Part shown: positions 17,866 to 26,893 of the stretch, in pieces
Position numbering within the stretch: the first letter of the stretch is position 1
Layout: each line of letters begins with the position of its first letter
Assembly: GCF_937468385.1 (NCBI RefSeq)
Contig: NZ_CALBWS010000043.1
Coordinates: forward strand, 1-35,833
DNA: 35,833 nt
Origin: Neobacillus rhizosphaerae
Lineage (GTDB): Bacteria; Bacillota; Bacilli; Bacillales; Cytobacillaceae
Direction of reading: 5' to 3'
Notes under the pieces: generated by a model
Told to the model about the DNA's origin: nothing
The model's database searches: none
What the model saw: the letters and a program-made list of their open reading frames with translations, nothing else
Program-made: the position numbers and the translations under genes

Positions 17866-18168
17866 ATGAAGCGTCTATTTTCCATCATTCTTTTGCTCGC
17901 CGTTATTTTTGTTTTATCTGCAACAAATCCTGACCGCTCGGAATATATTGAATGGATTAATCACAAGACGATGGATCAATCTTCAAATCTTTTACAAAAA
18001 GGCATCCTTTCACTGGCCGGGAAATCTATCTTTGATGCAGGAACAACAAAAAAAGATTACTTTCTTTTCTCCATTTACAAAACGGACTTTTCGGATGTAG
18101 GAAGGGGAAAAGTCACGACAATTGGGGTTTTTAATCAATTTATCCCGCTGACAAGCAATGAAAAATGA
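17866..18168 (+). CDS. Small secreted DUF4359-like protein
   Basis: The protein is 100 aa. An N-terminal hydrophobic segment (residues 4-19) is a signal peptide or anchor, followed by TNPDRSEYIEW, which matches the start of DUF4359-type proteins found in Bacillus and cyanobacteria as I remember them. The rest (FLFSIYKT, TTIGVFNQFIPL) is a small beta-rich domain ending close to the family's usual length. The function is unknown. GGGG lies about 9 bases before the ATG, a modest ribosome binding site. It is monocistronic, and an intergenic repeat element begins just after the stop codon. Confidence 0.75.
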   Translation: MKRLFSIILLLAVIFVLSATNPDRSEYIEWINHKTMDQSSNLLQKGILSLAGKSIFDAGTTKKDYFLFSIYKTDFSDVGRGKVTTIGVFNQFIPLTSNEK

Positions 18169-18174
18169 TTAAGA

Positions 18175-18320
18175 AAAGCGCAAGCGCCCTGGTCAGCGAC
18201 GTAAGGGCTGGACTGAACCGACTGAGATAAAGGAAACACGGTGAGCGTTAGCGAACCGATGTTGACTTATCGTAGGGAGGTGAGGGAAGCACTCTAGTCG
18301 CTAGGGCGCTGGAGCTGGAC
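18175..18320. repeat. Intergenic repeat element with terminal inverted repeats
   Basis: The ends are inverted copies: AGCGCCCTGGTCAGCGAC at 18183-18200 against GTCGCTAGGGCGCT at 18297-18310. It contains no open frame. Its composition (AGCGCAAGCGCCC, GATGTTGACTTATCG, GCGCTGGAGCTGGAC) resembles a short element that I recall as dispersed in many Bacillus-like genomes, probably a MITE- or REP-like repeat. A shortened relative of its right end occurs at about 23266-23285. Confidence 0.75.
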
Positions 18321-18360
18321 AATTCTCGAAGTCGAAAATCTTATACTTTCTTATCTTTTG

Positions 18361-18390
18361 AAAAAGGCCAGTCACACGGACTGGTCTTTT
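18361..18390. terminator. Bidirectional terminator left of the tubulin-like locus
   Basis: Arms AAGGCCAGTC and GACTGGTCTT form a 10-bp stem with an ACACG loop. A runs on the left and T on the right let it work both ways. It lies four bases past the stop of the 594-aa gene and closes the leftward transcript. Confidence 0.85.
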
Positions 18391-18394
18391 CCTT

Positions 18395-20179
18395 TTATTC
18401 AACTTTTTCAACCTGGAAGACCGGTACACGTACCTGTTCACCGGTGTCAGTGGTTATGTTCGTGTAGCTGTTAAAGGTTCCGATAACGATATAATTCGTA
18501 TAAATGGTAAAATTAGTCTTCCCCTTTAACAATAAATACGTTTTCTCCCATTGTCCGCTACTATAGTTATAGGATTCTGATAACGTCACCAAGGCCTCGC
18601 CATTAACTTTCGAAGCCGCATAGGCTGTGAAACGGACCTTTTTCCCCATGTATTTCGTAATATCGCCAACTTCGATATCGACATAATCTACTTTTATGTT
18701 TGTAAATTGATATTTTCCGTCATTGTCCAACTCATAGTAGGCTGGTTGACCCGCACTGGATCCGGTCGGATTATCGACTAATAAAACATTCTTTGCTTCA
18801 ATGGTTAGATTATCTGCCTCGACATCCAAGATTTCCACCATTGACCCAGAGCGAACTTCATAAGCCACATAATGATGCTTCCGTTCCGATGATTTCGCCT
18901 CCATATAGATAACGGGATTGTTGGATTTGCTCAAATTGCTTAGGAAATCTAGCTTATTAATTGCCTGTACCCCCTGCAAACTCCCCTCCGTTACCGACAT
19001 CGCCTCTTCACCCTTAAGCTTGCCAAAGAAAATTCCGCCATCCTTGGAGACGGCCGCAACGACACTGTCTGCTCCCCATTTGTTCTTAGCGTTCACAACG
19101 TTAGCGAATTCTTTTCCAGGATATAATCGCTGCAGCACACGAATCGGTTCATATTGATCCCAGGCCAGATTAGCATTGGCGATAAATTGGTCAGTATTTT
19201 CTAATGGTTTAAGTGCTTCATAGATGCTGATGGCATCGGCAAATTTATTGCCAGCTGTGAGATTCTTCGCTTTAGCGAGTAAATCATTCTTCGATTTTTC
19301 GATAAATGGAAATACCTTAGCAGAGGCCATATTCGCCGACAGTTTTTTGATACTGTTTGCCTGCTCAGCAAAGGTGGCAAAATCATTTTTGCCCAATGCC
19401 GAGGTCAGGACCTTGAGCAAATGCGAATCAAGGGTTTCCTTGAGCCCGCTAGTAGCAATTGAAAACTTTTCTAGCATGCCGAATTGGCGAAGGCCCTCGG
19501 TAACTAGATCGACAACTGGAGCATTGGCCGCTGTCATTGTATTGATTTTTCCAGCGTAATACGTTTGGAAACTAGATTGAATTTCTTTTGTTTTAGAAGA
19601 AGGGTCACTGCCGTAATATTCGCTAGGAATCTTTTTCATTGTAGTAAAAATCTCTTCTTCATCCGAACTGCTATTTGCTGTATTATTTTGCAATTTCGCT
19701 AGATTTGTTTTCTTAATCGTTGAAAAATACGATTCCATATCTTGATCAAGCTTCGTCAACACGACCATCTCTTCATACATACCCTTTTGAATGCTGGTGC
19801 CTGACACCCATTTTTTCCGGCTTTTCTGCCAACGCTCGTACATATCAACGAGTTTGTCGACGTCTTTTTTCTCATAATAATCGGCAGCTTTTTCATCTAA
19901 ATCTTCCATGACTTCACGGATTGGTGACAGAATCGAGAGCTTTAGATTGATGTCTTTATTGTGGTCCGTAACTGAAAAATTCAGCTTGGCATCTCGGAAT
20001 TTCCTTTCTGCGGCGACTAATTCCCCGGACTGAAATAATTTCATCGCTTCTTTATAGGTGGCGAGTTTTTCATGAGCCAACATGATTTTGCCACCAACAA
20101 GCACGAGCAGAACAATCAGAAGAAGCAAGAAAAAATTTCGGGACATATTTACTTTTTTATAAACAGTCAGCTTCAACAT
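18395..20179 (-). CDS. Membrane-anchored 594-aa protein of unknown function
   Basis: I do not recognise a family. After a short basic start, residues 15-32 form a transmembrane helix, so most of the protein is probably outside the cell. Residues 35-350 are helical, with TPR-like pairs (YKEAMKLFQSGELVAAERKFRDA; FADAISIYEALKPLENTDQF). Residues 360-594 look beta-rich, with OB/Ig-like stretches (SKDGGIFFGKLKG, DVEADNLTIEAKNVLLVDN, ITKYMGKKVRFTAYAA). The ATG has AAAGGA nine bases upstream. It lies 15 bases after the zinc-ribbon gene, in the leftward arm of the divergent locus. A scaffold or sensor outside the membrane is a guess from topology. Confidence 0.75.
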   Translation of the reverse strand: MLKLTVYKKVNMSRNFFLLLLIVLLVLVGGKIMLAHEKLATYKEAMKLFQSGELVAAERKFRDAKLNFSVTDHNKDINLKLSILSPIREVMEDLDEKAADYYEKKDVDKLVDMYERWQKSRKKWVSGTSIQKGMYEEMVVLTKLDQDMESYFSTIKKTNLAKLQNNTANSSSDEEEIFTTMKKIPSEYYGSDPSSKTKEIQSSFQTYYAGKINTMTAANAPVVDLVTEGLRQFGMLEKFSIATSGLKETLDSHLLKVLTSALGKNDFATFAEQANSIKKLSANMASAKVFPFIEKSKNDLLAKAKNLTAGNKFADAISIYEALKPLENTDQFIANANLAWDQYEPIRVLQRLYPGKEFANVVNAKNKWGADSVVAAVSKDGGIFFGKLKGEEAMSVTEGSLQGVQAINKLDFLSNLSKSNNPVIYMEAKSSERKHHYVAYEVRSGSMVEILDVEADNLTIEAKNVLLVDNPTGSSAGQPAYYELDNDGKYQFTNIKVDYVDIEVGDITKYMGKKVRFTAYAASKVNGEALVTLSESYNYSSGQWEKTYLLLKGKTNFTIYTNYIVIGTFNSYTNITTDTGEQVRVPVFQVEKVE

Positions 20180-20194
20180 GGATTTATGTCCTTT

Positions 20195-21142
20195 CTACGA
20201 AACAAACCGCTTGAAATCGGGATCGTAATGGTACTTCATCGCCACCAACCGTTTTGTCTTTTCCTCAAGACTCCCCCACTCGACATCTGGATTGGCATGG
20301 ACAATATTGCATAGCCTCAAGAGCCGCTCCTTTGGAAAGTAGTCAAGGAATTCTTCGATAAACCCAGAAAATTCAAGAATATACAGCTTCATTCTTAATG
20401 CCGTACCGGCGACAGAAATGAGCGAATCCATCCCGAAATCAATAACAACAGCATCACGATAATGGATAAAGTAAGCAATACACTTTTTCGTGATCAGAGT
20501 TCGGTTAATTTTTAACACTTCGAGCGCATATTTCACAAAATCCTTATCATAGGATGAGGGAATAAGTTCTTCCAACTCAAGCTCCATGTCACTCCTCAGG
20601 GCAATTTCATTTAAGACCATGACGCGGCGGATTTTCACCTGATCATTATCCATAAAGTCGCCAATCTCACGCAGCTTTTCATAGGCGGGTGCGAGCTGAT
20701 CCTGTTTGACATCCTCTTTGGCAAGGTCACTGTCAAACTGGATACCTGCCTGAATTTTTTTAAAATCCACTCTAAGCAGTTTTTTTAGCTGAATGAAATA
20801 TTCACTTTTCATGAAGATGGATGTCAGCAGCACATAACTGATAACAAAAATGACTCCTGCGATTAAGGAATAATACAGTGTTTCAACCGTAGGTGCGGCC
20901 ACGATACCCATACAGACAATAATTAAAATCCAAATCGATTCCGTTAATAACCGATTTTTAAAAATAGATTTCACAAGACTTTCAATTCCAACAAATTCCG
21001 ATGCGCATTTCGGACAATTCTCATCGTTAAGGACGGAATAGCGATTACATTTTTTGCACATCTTCAGCTTTTGGAAGCGGTATTGCGTTCGCTTTTTCTT
21101 GGAAAACCGGACAGCTTGTTTAGCCAATGGAATCACCTTCAT
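20195..21142 (-). CDS. Zinc-ribbon membrane protein of unknown function
   Basis: The protein is 315 aa. A basic N-terminus is followed by a zinc ribbon with C29xxC32 and C43xxC46, then two transmembrane helices (about 69-85 and 90-110), and a helical cytoplasmic domain of about 200 aa without known motifs (REIGDFMDND, FGMDSLISVAG, YFPKERLLRLC). Its start lies inside the end of the 49-aa gene (23-bp overlap, different frame) and lacks its own strong ribosome binding site, so coupling is likely. Zinc ribbons also occur in the GTPase of the opposite arm. Function unknown. A start at M28 is possible but would leave almost nothing before the ribbon. Confidence 0.75.
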   Translation of the reverse strand: MKVIPLAKQAVRFSKKKRTQYRFQKLKMCKKCNRYSVLNDENCPKCASEFVGIESLVKSIFKNRLLTESIWILIIVCMGIVAAPTVETLYYSLIAGVIFVISYVLLTSIFMKSEYFIQLKKLLRVDFKKIQAGIQFDSDLAKEDVKQDQLAPAYEKLREIGDFMDNDQVKIRRVMVLNEIALRSDMELELEELIPSSYDKDFVKYALEVLKINRTLITKKCIAYFIHYRDAVVIDFGMDSLISVAGTALRMKLYILEFSGFIEEFLDYFPKERLLRLCNIVHANPDVEWGSLEEKTKRLVAMKYHYDPDFKRFVS

Positions 21143-21269
21143 TTAGCATGATGACTAATTCATCATCAATATCTTCGAAGTGGCCACTGCTGCGTTTATT
21201 TTTAAATAATTTATAGATTTTCCAGATTAGAATCAAAACTAGTGCACTAGTAAATACAATGCTATACAT
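21120..21269 (-). CDS. 49-aa single-pass membrane peptide
   Basis: This small gene has a strong ribosome binding site (GGGGAAGT before ATG at 21269). The peptide begins MYSIVFTSALVLILIW, a transmembrane helix, followed by a basic stretch (KIYKLFKNKR) and an acidic tail (FEDIDDELVIML). The end overlaps the zinc-ribbon protein gene, so both are likely made together. It is the first gene of the leftward arm, facing the VWA gene across a 201-bp promoter region. It matches no family that I recognise. Confidence 0.65.
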   Translation of the reverse strand: MYSIVFTSALVLILIWKIYKLFKNKRSSGHFEDIDDELVIMLNEGDSIG

Positions 21270-21470
21270 TCTACTTCCCCTTTTTCGGTTCAAATAATAG
21301 CCAAATTATTTCATAGATTTACCATTAAAGATATTATAGTAGTAATATTTTGATATTTCCAGATTATAATTGTTTGGGAATATTATTACAGCAATGGTAA
21401 AATGGAATTATAATGCAAAAAAATGTATGTATTACTCGAATAGGAAACCGACAGTGGGGGTTGCACACAG
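21270..21470. promoter_or_regulatory. Divergent promoter region of the tubulin-like locus
   Basis: For the plus strand a perfect TATAAT (21409-21414) stands 18 bases after ATTACA (21385-21390), giving a leader of about 50 bases to the VWA start. For the minus strand TATAAT boxes occur at 21363-21368 and 21333-21338, but no clear -35 accompanies them. The region is strongly A/T-rich. One intergenic region serving both arms supports their being one locus. Confidence 0.5.
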
Positions 21471-23246
21471 ATGTTTAAAAAATGGATTAGTAGTTTTATC
21501 GTCATTACTTTCTTATTCTTAAATAGTAGCTCTTATATTGTACGCGCTGCAAGTCCGTTAAATTCCACATCCCGAATTGAAGGAATGCTCGTCGTCGATG
21601 TCAGTAACTCAATGAAGAGTAGCGATCCAAACAATATCAGTAATGAAGCTATGAAGATGTTTATTGATATGGCCTCCTTAAAAGGAGATAAAATTGGTGC
21701 CATCGCTTACGCCGATGAAGTGATGCGTGAAAAGGCACTTGTTAAAATTCAGTCGGAACAGGATAAACAGGATTTGAAAGAATTCATCGACTCAGTAGGG
21801 AAATACTCCTATACCGACTTATCCACCGGAGTTAAGGAAGCCGTCAAGGTGCTCGATTCCAGCCATGAACAAGGTTACTTCCCGTTGATTGTGTTGCTTG
21901 CAGATGGAAACAATGAGCTCGATCCAAAGAAAGCCAAAACCGGCAAACAGGCTAACGAGGATCTCACCAAAGCCGTTGCCGATGCACAAGCCAAGGGCTA
22001 TCCGATTTATACGATTGGCTTGAACGCCGATGGCAAGCTGAACAAAGAAGTTCTTACAAATGTTGCCAAGAGCACCCACGGAAAATTCTTTGAAGCAAGC
22101 TCTGCTGATAAGCTGCCGGCGATTCTCAGTGAAATTTTCGCCAACCATTTAAAGTTAAAAATTGTGCCAGTAAACCAAGTTGTTGGAAACGGTCAATACC
22201 AGGATATCAAACTAAATGTCCCTAATGATAATGTACTCGAAGCCAATATTTCGCTGATTTCCAGCCAGCCGGTTGAGGTGAAGCTCCTCGATCCTTCCGG
22301 CAAAGAACTGGCCATTCCTTCAGACCAGGTCCTGCTGTCCAAATCGAAGACGTACTCGATGGTCAAACTGATGAAACCGGTCCAAGGCGATTGGACGCTG
22401 AAGGTCAAAGGGGTTCCAAAGGATAAAATCGATATTAATCTTGTCTTCAACTATGACCTGCAGCTGAAGCTGGGTCCGCTCGCCAAGCAGACCTACAATG
22501 CAGGTGAAACAGTCAAAATAGGGGCCTTTTTTGAGGATAACGGTACAGTGATTACCGATACAAACATCTATAAATCAATGAAGGCCACTCTTTTCGTCAA
22601 AGACCTCGACAAGGGGAAAACAGAGGAAGTCAGCTTAACTGCCGATGATCAAGGCTTTACAGGTCAGTTTAAGATTGGGAACGCCTCCGGATACGAGGTG
22701 GTTGTAAAGGCTGAGGATAATAGCTTTTTCCGTGAGACACAGCCGCAGAAGGTTACAGTAAAAAAGGCGGCAGCGGCACCTGTGACTGCGAAACCAAGTT
22801 CTACGGAAACAGAAAAACCCTTCCCATGGCTCTATGTCGGGCTTGGTGTGATTGGGGCCCTCCTTGTAGCAGCCCTTGCCTACCTTCTTTTAACAAAAAT
22901 GAAAGAGAAGAACCGCGGCTTTAGCGGCCAAATCGTTGTCGAAATTAAGGATGAGGATACAGGAGAGCGCACGAACCCGCAATTCAAAAAATTAAAAGGC
23001 TTTAAAGGGAAGATCCGTCTCCATCAACTGCTGTCGCTAGCACCAGAGTTCACTGAAACGGAGCATATCATTTTTAAGCCAGCTTCAGGTGATACCTTGC
23101 TGCTCGTCAATAACTCCGAATGCACGATTGAAAAAGGCGGCCGGGCAATCGACGCCAAAAATGGTCGTGAGGTAAAGCGGAACGACCGCTTGCGGATTGT
23201 GTTAAAAAAGGTTAATAAAACTATTTACATTGAGTATATCAGTTAA
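21471..23246 (+). CDS. Secreted VWA-domain protein with C-terminal transmembrane helix
   Basis: The protein is 591 aa; GTGGGGG precedes the ATG. A signal peptide (cut near VRA, residue 26) leads to a von Willebrand A domain (about 37-225) with an intact MIDAS: DVSNS from D43, T in YTDLSTG, and LLADGNNE. Beta-rich Ig-like modules follow (about 230-430). One transmembrane helix lies at about 453-477, and a cytoplasmic beta-rich domain (478-591, with SGDTLLLVNNSE and KRNDRLRIVL, perhaps FHA-like) ends the protein. The metal-dependent binding face is therefore outside and a possible protein-binding domain inside. As first gene of the rightward operon, it may pass an outside cue to the tubulin-like protein. 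Function not known. Confidence 0.85.
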   Translation: MFKKWISSFIVITFLFLNSSSYIVRAASPLNSTSRIEGMLVVDVSNSMKSSDPNNISNEAMKMFIDMASLKGDKIGAIAYADEVMREKALVKIQSEQDKQDLKEFIDSVGKYSYTDLSTGVKEAVKVLDSSHEQGYFPLIVLLADGNNELDPKKAKTGKQANEDLTKAVADAQAKGYPIYTIGLNADGKLNKEVLTNVAKSTHGKFFEASSADKLPAILSEIFANHLKLKIVPVNQVVGNGQYQDIKLNVPNDNVLEANISLISSQPVEVKLLDPSGKELAIPSDQVLLSKSKTYSMVKLMKPVQGDWTLKVKGVPKDKIDINLVFNYDLQLKLGPLAKQTYNAGETVKIGAFFEDNGTVITDTNIYKSMKATLFVKDLDKGKTEEVSLTADDQGFTGQFKIGNASGYEVVVKAEDNSFFRETQPQKVTVKKAAAAPVTAKPSSTETEKPFPWLYVGLGVIGALLVAALAYLLLTKMKEKNRGFSGQIVVEIKDEDTGERTNPQFKKLKGFKGKIRLHQLLSLAPEFTETEHIIFKPASGDTLLLVNNSECTIEKGGRAIDAKNGREVKRNDRLRIVLKKVNKTIYIEYIS

Positions 23247-23265
23247 CTTGAAAACCATGAGCAAC

Positions 23266-23321
23266 TTGACCAGTCGCTGGAGCTAGAGAGGTGTCAGGCA
23301 CCACCTATGATACCTGACACC
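23266..23321. repeat. Repeat fragment and GGTGTCAGG hairpin between vwa and tubulin-like genes
   Basis: CAGTCGCTGGAGCTAG resembles the right end of the element at 18175-18320. It is followed by arms GGTGTCAGG (23290-23298) and CCTGACACC (23313-23321) around a 14-nt loop. A GGTGTCAGGCACC hairpin of this sort is, from memory, common in Bacillus-like intergenic DNA. There is no T run, so it should not stop transcription. Confidence 0.6.
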
Positions 23322-23396
23322 GAAAATAGAATCCTAACCACGCTATTTTTCGTCTATATATTTATTAGTACTAATCAGCTAGGGAGGAATTTTTGC

Positions 23397-26300
23397 ATGA
23401 AAGCAAGTGTAAGAGAGCATATTTCGCAATTGGATGTTTCCTTAGGCGGCGGCATAATTTCGGAGAAAATCCGCGTTGATACAATTGACAATCCGATGCT
23501 CGTCATCGGCCTCGGCGGCACCGGAATTGATGCCTTATTAAGACTAAAGTACCAAGTAAATCGCCGCTTCAAACTTCCGCAGGATCCGTTATCGAAAAAG
23601 AAAAAGGAAAAGCCGAATAATATTGAGTTTTTAGCGTTCGAAACGAATGAATATGACCGCAATAAAAAATACAAAGGCATAGGCCTCGACCCGAACAAAG
23701 AATTTGTTCTCCTTTCTAACCCGGAAATCGGCGGTCTTTTGCAAAATCGCAGTACAATTGAGCCGTACATAAAGGAATGGCTGTCCCCTGAGCTATTAAT
23801 TACCGACGGCATCAGTGGTGCTTCTGGCGTTCGTCAGGCTGGACGCTTGCTTCTGTTTACAAAAATCAATCAAGTCGTGCAAACGATTGAACGAAAAATC
23901 GAATCCGTTCTAGAAGGAACGAATAAACGGCTCTATGTCTTCATATTAACAGGACTGTCCGGCGGAACCGGCAGCGGCTGTTATCTCGATATTTCCTATA
24001 TCACCCGCGGAATCATGGAACGGAAATTTGGGCCAGCCGGTGTCGACAAAGTCAGTATACTTGGCTATCTATTTACGCCAGATGTAAATTTATCAAAACG
24101 AGGCCTAAGCTCGCACACTGTTGAATACATTGAGAAAAATGGCTATGCCGCATTAAAAGAGCTTGATTACTGGATGAACTGTGATGAACGCAATGAGCGG
24201 TTCAAAATGCGATACGGCAGCCTGTTAGATGTCAATTCACCAATGCCGCCGTTTAATCTCTGTCATTTAATCTCGGGGACAAACCTCGAAGGTAAATGGC
24301 TAGAAAACGCTTATGATTACTGCATGAATGTCACCGCTGAGAATATCACCAACTTCATGGCCAATGAAGAAAAGAAATCGGGCGAAGAATTTGCCATCCA
24401 CGACTATATCAGTAATATCCGCACTAATATTGCGCAAATGCCCAAGCCATACGCCGCCAACTACCAATACAACATTATCGGGGCATCGATGGCGGAGATT
24501 CCGCTTGAAGAAATGACCACCTATATCGGCTATAAGCTGTTTGAAAAAATGAACACGATGTTTGATGCGGGTCCCGATCAAACGGAAGTAGAGCAATTTA
24601 TGGAAAAGCTAAGGATTGATCCCGATTCTGTTCATCAGCGGTTCAATGAACGCGTGCCTGAAGCCTTATCTGGCTTTGAGAATAGCGACCGCTTCTCCTA
24701 CAACAACGTGATTAAAACTTCTGTTATCAATCTTGATGAAGAATTAGATAGGGAATTTTTGCTTAAAGCAAAGGAACAATACCGTAAATGCAAGAAACAG
24801 CTTCCTGGGGAGATTATGGAAGAGTTCCGCCGCCACATGGAGCGGTTGTTCCTGCATCCGAATAAAGGTCCAATCTTTGCATCACGCTTGATACACTCCA
24901 ATGAAGGTTTTTGCCTACTAAAAACCTTACAAGCTTATATAGAAGGACTCCGTGACCGCTTAGAACTGCTACCAAAAGCGATTTCTACGGAGCAGGAGTA
25001 TGCTTTGAATCGGCTGGAGGATGCTAGAAGCGCCTTTATTTCTAAAGAAAAGAAAAAGAACGCCTATGTTGAAGCAAAGCTAACTGAGTATTATGCACGA
25101 GCTGAAAAAGCGCGCAGCGAAGAAATGATTGAATTTTATGAGGATCTATACCAGCTACTCAACAACCAGAATAACAAGATTTATGAAGTGTATAAGGAAA
25201 TCTTAGAGACACTGAAGAGTATTTTTGAAAAGAATGCCGATATCCTTGTCGATGGTGAGGAAATCAAGCAGGACAATAACGTCACGTATTATTGGCACTT
25301 AGTCAGTGTCCCGGATGTCGCTCGCGAAATCCAGCGGCTATTTGATTCCAAGGACGGCGAAATATTGGTTCAGCAATGGTCGGAAATGCTCCTCGAAAAA
25401 TCAACCTATTGGGTAAAAGAATCCGATATCGATATCGTTGGCACGGTTTCCGAATTCTTGACCGACCAGTTCGGCGATTTGATTACCAAATCCATGGAGG
25501 ACTTTTTACGCTTAAAATACGGCGATGACCAACCAATTGACAAGATTATTGAAGATAAGATTGCCGCACGACTAGACCGTGATGCCCTGCCAGTTTTCCA
25601 TCTGGCCAACAGCAATGGGCAGCTGCACTTCCCGCAATGGGGCTTTGTGTCCGTACCAGTGAAGGCACCCAATATTTTCAATGGTATTAAAAATTTCGAG
25701 CGCCATTCATTGAGCCATTCTCGCTTCACGATTAAGGAAAGTGAACTAAAAAACCGCATCTTCTGGTTAAACACCAAGAACGGGATTCCTTTGTTTGCCT
25801 ATTCACCGCTGTCGATTTACGAAACAGCTTATGAAAAAACAATTTTAGAAAAAGAAGGTGTTGGCCGCCATCTTGTCCAAACGAATCAAGAAAACTGGGC
25901 CTACCTTCCTTCACCAATTCCGGAAAAATCTTGGGGAGATACGTACCAAAACGAGCGTGTTAAACAGTATAATGCCGGTGTCCGCTCCCTGTTTGAGCAA
26001 GCGAAGGGATTCGGCTGCATTACAGAGAAGAATGCCGATCAAAATACAAGCGCGCGGTTTCAGTGCCATTTTACTAACGAACTGAATATGGGCTTGCTGT
26101 TTGCGAAGCATGATGTAGATCCGAAGAAATTAGATAAAGCAAGCCTTGGAAACCTGAAACAAGTGCTCCGGCAGTTAAAAGAGTTGTTTTCTGGAGGCAT
26201 GGAATCCACTAGTTCCAGTGATATTTTTGGGAGTACTAATGTGGAATTAGCGAAAGAAAACTTTATCCGCTCACCTAAACTGATTGAAAGAGTGAAATTG

Positions 26301-26789
26301 GAAGTAAGAAAATATAGTTACATTCAAGAAAAGATGGCCGAGATTGAGAAATATATGGAATCACAACAGGAAAAAGAAATTTCCCTAAATCAATTTATTC
26401 AGGCCGTTTACACGAAAACGATTCGTAAGCGCGGTGCTCTTTATGTTTATGATAAAGAGCTTGAGGAAGATGCCTGGGAGCCGTTTGTCAACCTGATGAA
26501 GACAACGAAATTTGTTGATTTCGAGATCTATCAAACGTTTAAAGAATTGAGCCCGAAACAGATGGATCAGCTTGAAAAGAAATCGGAACGACGTAGCAAT
26601 GATCTTATCAATCAAGAAAGCGCGGCGGAGCTCATCACTGTTTTACAGGAAATGGCCGCCACCTATCAGAAGGAAAAGGAAGCCCTTGATTACGACTACA
26701 AGGATTTGGCTAATGGCGAAGAATTGTACAGCTTCTATAAGGAAATGATGACCAAGGTTAGCGAGATGCTACGGCAGTTAAAATCATAG
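23397..26789 (+). CDS. Tubulin-like GTPase (Tubulin_2 / FtsZ-like family)
   Basis: The protein is 1130 aa from ATG 23397, chosen because AGGGAGGA stands nine bases upstream; a start 30 codons earlier has none. Nucleotide-site motifs are intact: GLGGTG at 38-43 after beta strand 1, and the tubulin signature GGTGSG at 189-194 within GLSGGTGSG. Sequence to about residue 400 fits the tubulin/FtsZ GTPase core. The remaining 700 aa are mainly helical and coiled, far longer than FtsZ, with no transmembrane helix. Tubulin_2/FtsZ-like proteins of this kind have been noted beside VWA and membrane proteins and proposed to act in membrane remodelling. Polymerisation here is an inference. Confidence 0.88.
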   Translation: MKASVREHISQLDVSLGGGIISEKIRVDTIDNPMLVIGLGGTGIDALLRLKYQVNRRFKLPQDPLSKKKKEKPNNIEFLAFETNEYDRNKKYKGIGLDPNKEFVLLSNPEIGGLLQNRSTIEPYIKEWLSPELLITDGISGASGVRQAGRLLLFTKINQVVQTIERKIESVLEGTNKRLYVFILTGLSGGTGSGCYLDISYITRGIMERKFGPAGVDKVSILGYLFTPDVNLSKRGLSSHTVEYIEKNGYAALKELDYWMNCDERNERFKMRYGSLLDVNSPMPPFNLCHLISGTNLEGKWLENAYDYCMNVTAENITNFMANEEKKSGEEFAIHDYISNIRTNIAQMPKPYAANYQYNIIGASMAEIPLEEMTTYIGYKLFEKMNTMFDAGPDQTEVEQFMEKLRIDPDSVHQRFNERVPEALSGFENSDRFSYNNVIKTSVINLDEELDREFLLKAKEQYRKCKKQLPGEIMEEFRRHMERLFLHPNKGPIFASRLIHSNEGFCLLKTLQAYIEGLRDRLELLPKAISTEQEYALNRLEDARSAFISKEKKKNAYVEAKLTEYYARAEKARSEEMIEFYEDLYQLLNNQNNKIYEVYKEILETLKSIFEKNADILVDGEEIKQDNNVTYYWHLVSVPDVAREIQRLFDSKDGEILVQQWSEMLLEKSTYWVKESDIDIVGTVSEFLTDQFGDLITKSMEDFLRLKYGDDQPIDKIIEDKIAARLDRDALPVFHLANSNGQLHFPQWGFVSVPVKAPNIFNGIKNFERHSLSHSRFTIKESELKNRIFWLNTKNGIPLFAYSPLSIYETAYEKTILEKEGVGRHLVQTNQENWAYLPSPIPEKSWGDTYQNERVKQYNAGVRSLFEQAKGFGCITEKNADQNTSARFQCHFTNELNMGLLFAKHDVDPKKLDKASLGNLKQVLRQLKELFSGGMESTSSSDIFGSTNVELAKENFIRSPKLIERVKLEVRKYSYIQEKMAEIEKYMESQQEKEISLNQFIQAVYTKTIRKRGALYVYDKELEEDAWEPFVNLMKTTKFVDFEIYQTFKELSPKQMDQLEKKSERRSNDLINQESAAELITVLQEMAATYQKEKEALDYDYKDLANGEELYSFYKEMMTKVSEMLRQLKS

Positions 26790-26803
26790 AAAAAGGTTGA
26801 AAT

Positions 26804-26876
26804 GAATACAGAAAATGGATAAGGCCACCTGCAGTAGTTGCTTGTGGCCCACCTCTTATCACACCAGCATGTATTC
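26804..26876. repeat. Nested inverted repeat between the tubulin-like gene and the next gene
   Basis: Three arm pairs nest around one centre: GAATACA/TGTATTC (26804-26810, 26870-26876), GATAAG/CTTATC (26818-26823, 26855-26860) and GGCCAC/GTGGCC (26823-26828, 26844-26849). It ends about 17 bases before the next start codon. It could be an RNA structure controlling expression within the operon, or a small mobile repeat. Confidence 0.65.
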
Positions 26877-26893
26877 TAGGGGAAAGTTTTTCA

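Noticed and set aside
17607..17888. 93-codon minus-strand frame
   Set aside because: No ribosome binding site and it overlaps the start of the better supported DUF4359-like gene on the other strand.
23290..23321. Terminator after the first VWA gene
   Set aside because: The hairpin is strong, but no T run follows on either strand at the right place; it looks like a dispersed repeat.
23307..23396. Longer start for the tubulin-like protein
   Set aside because: The upstream codons lie in repeat-derived DNA without a ribosome binding site, while ATG 23397 has AGGGAGGA at proper spacing.
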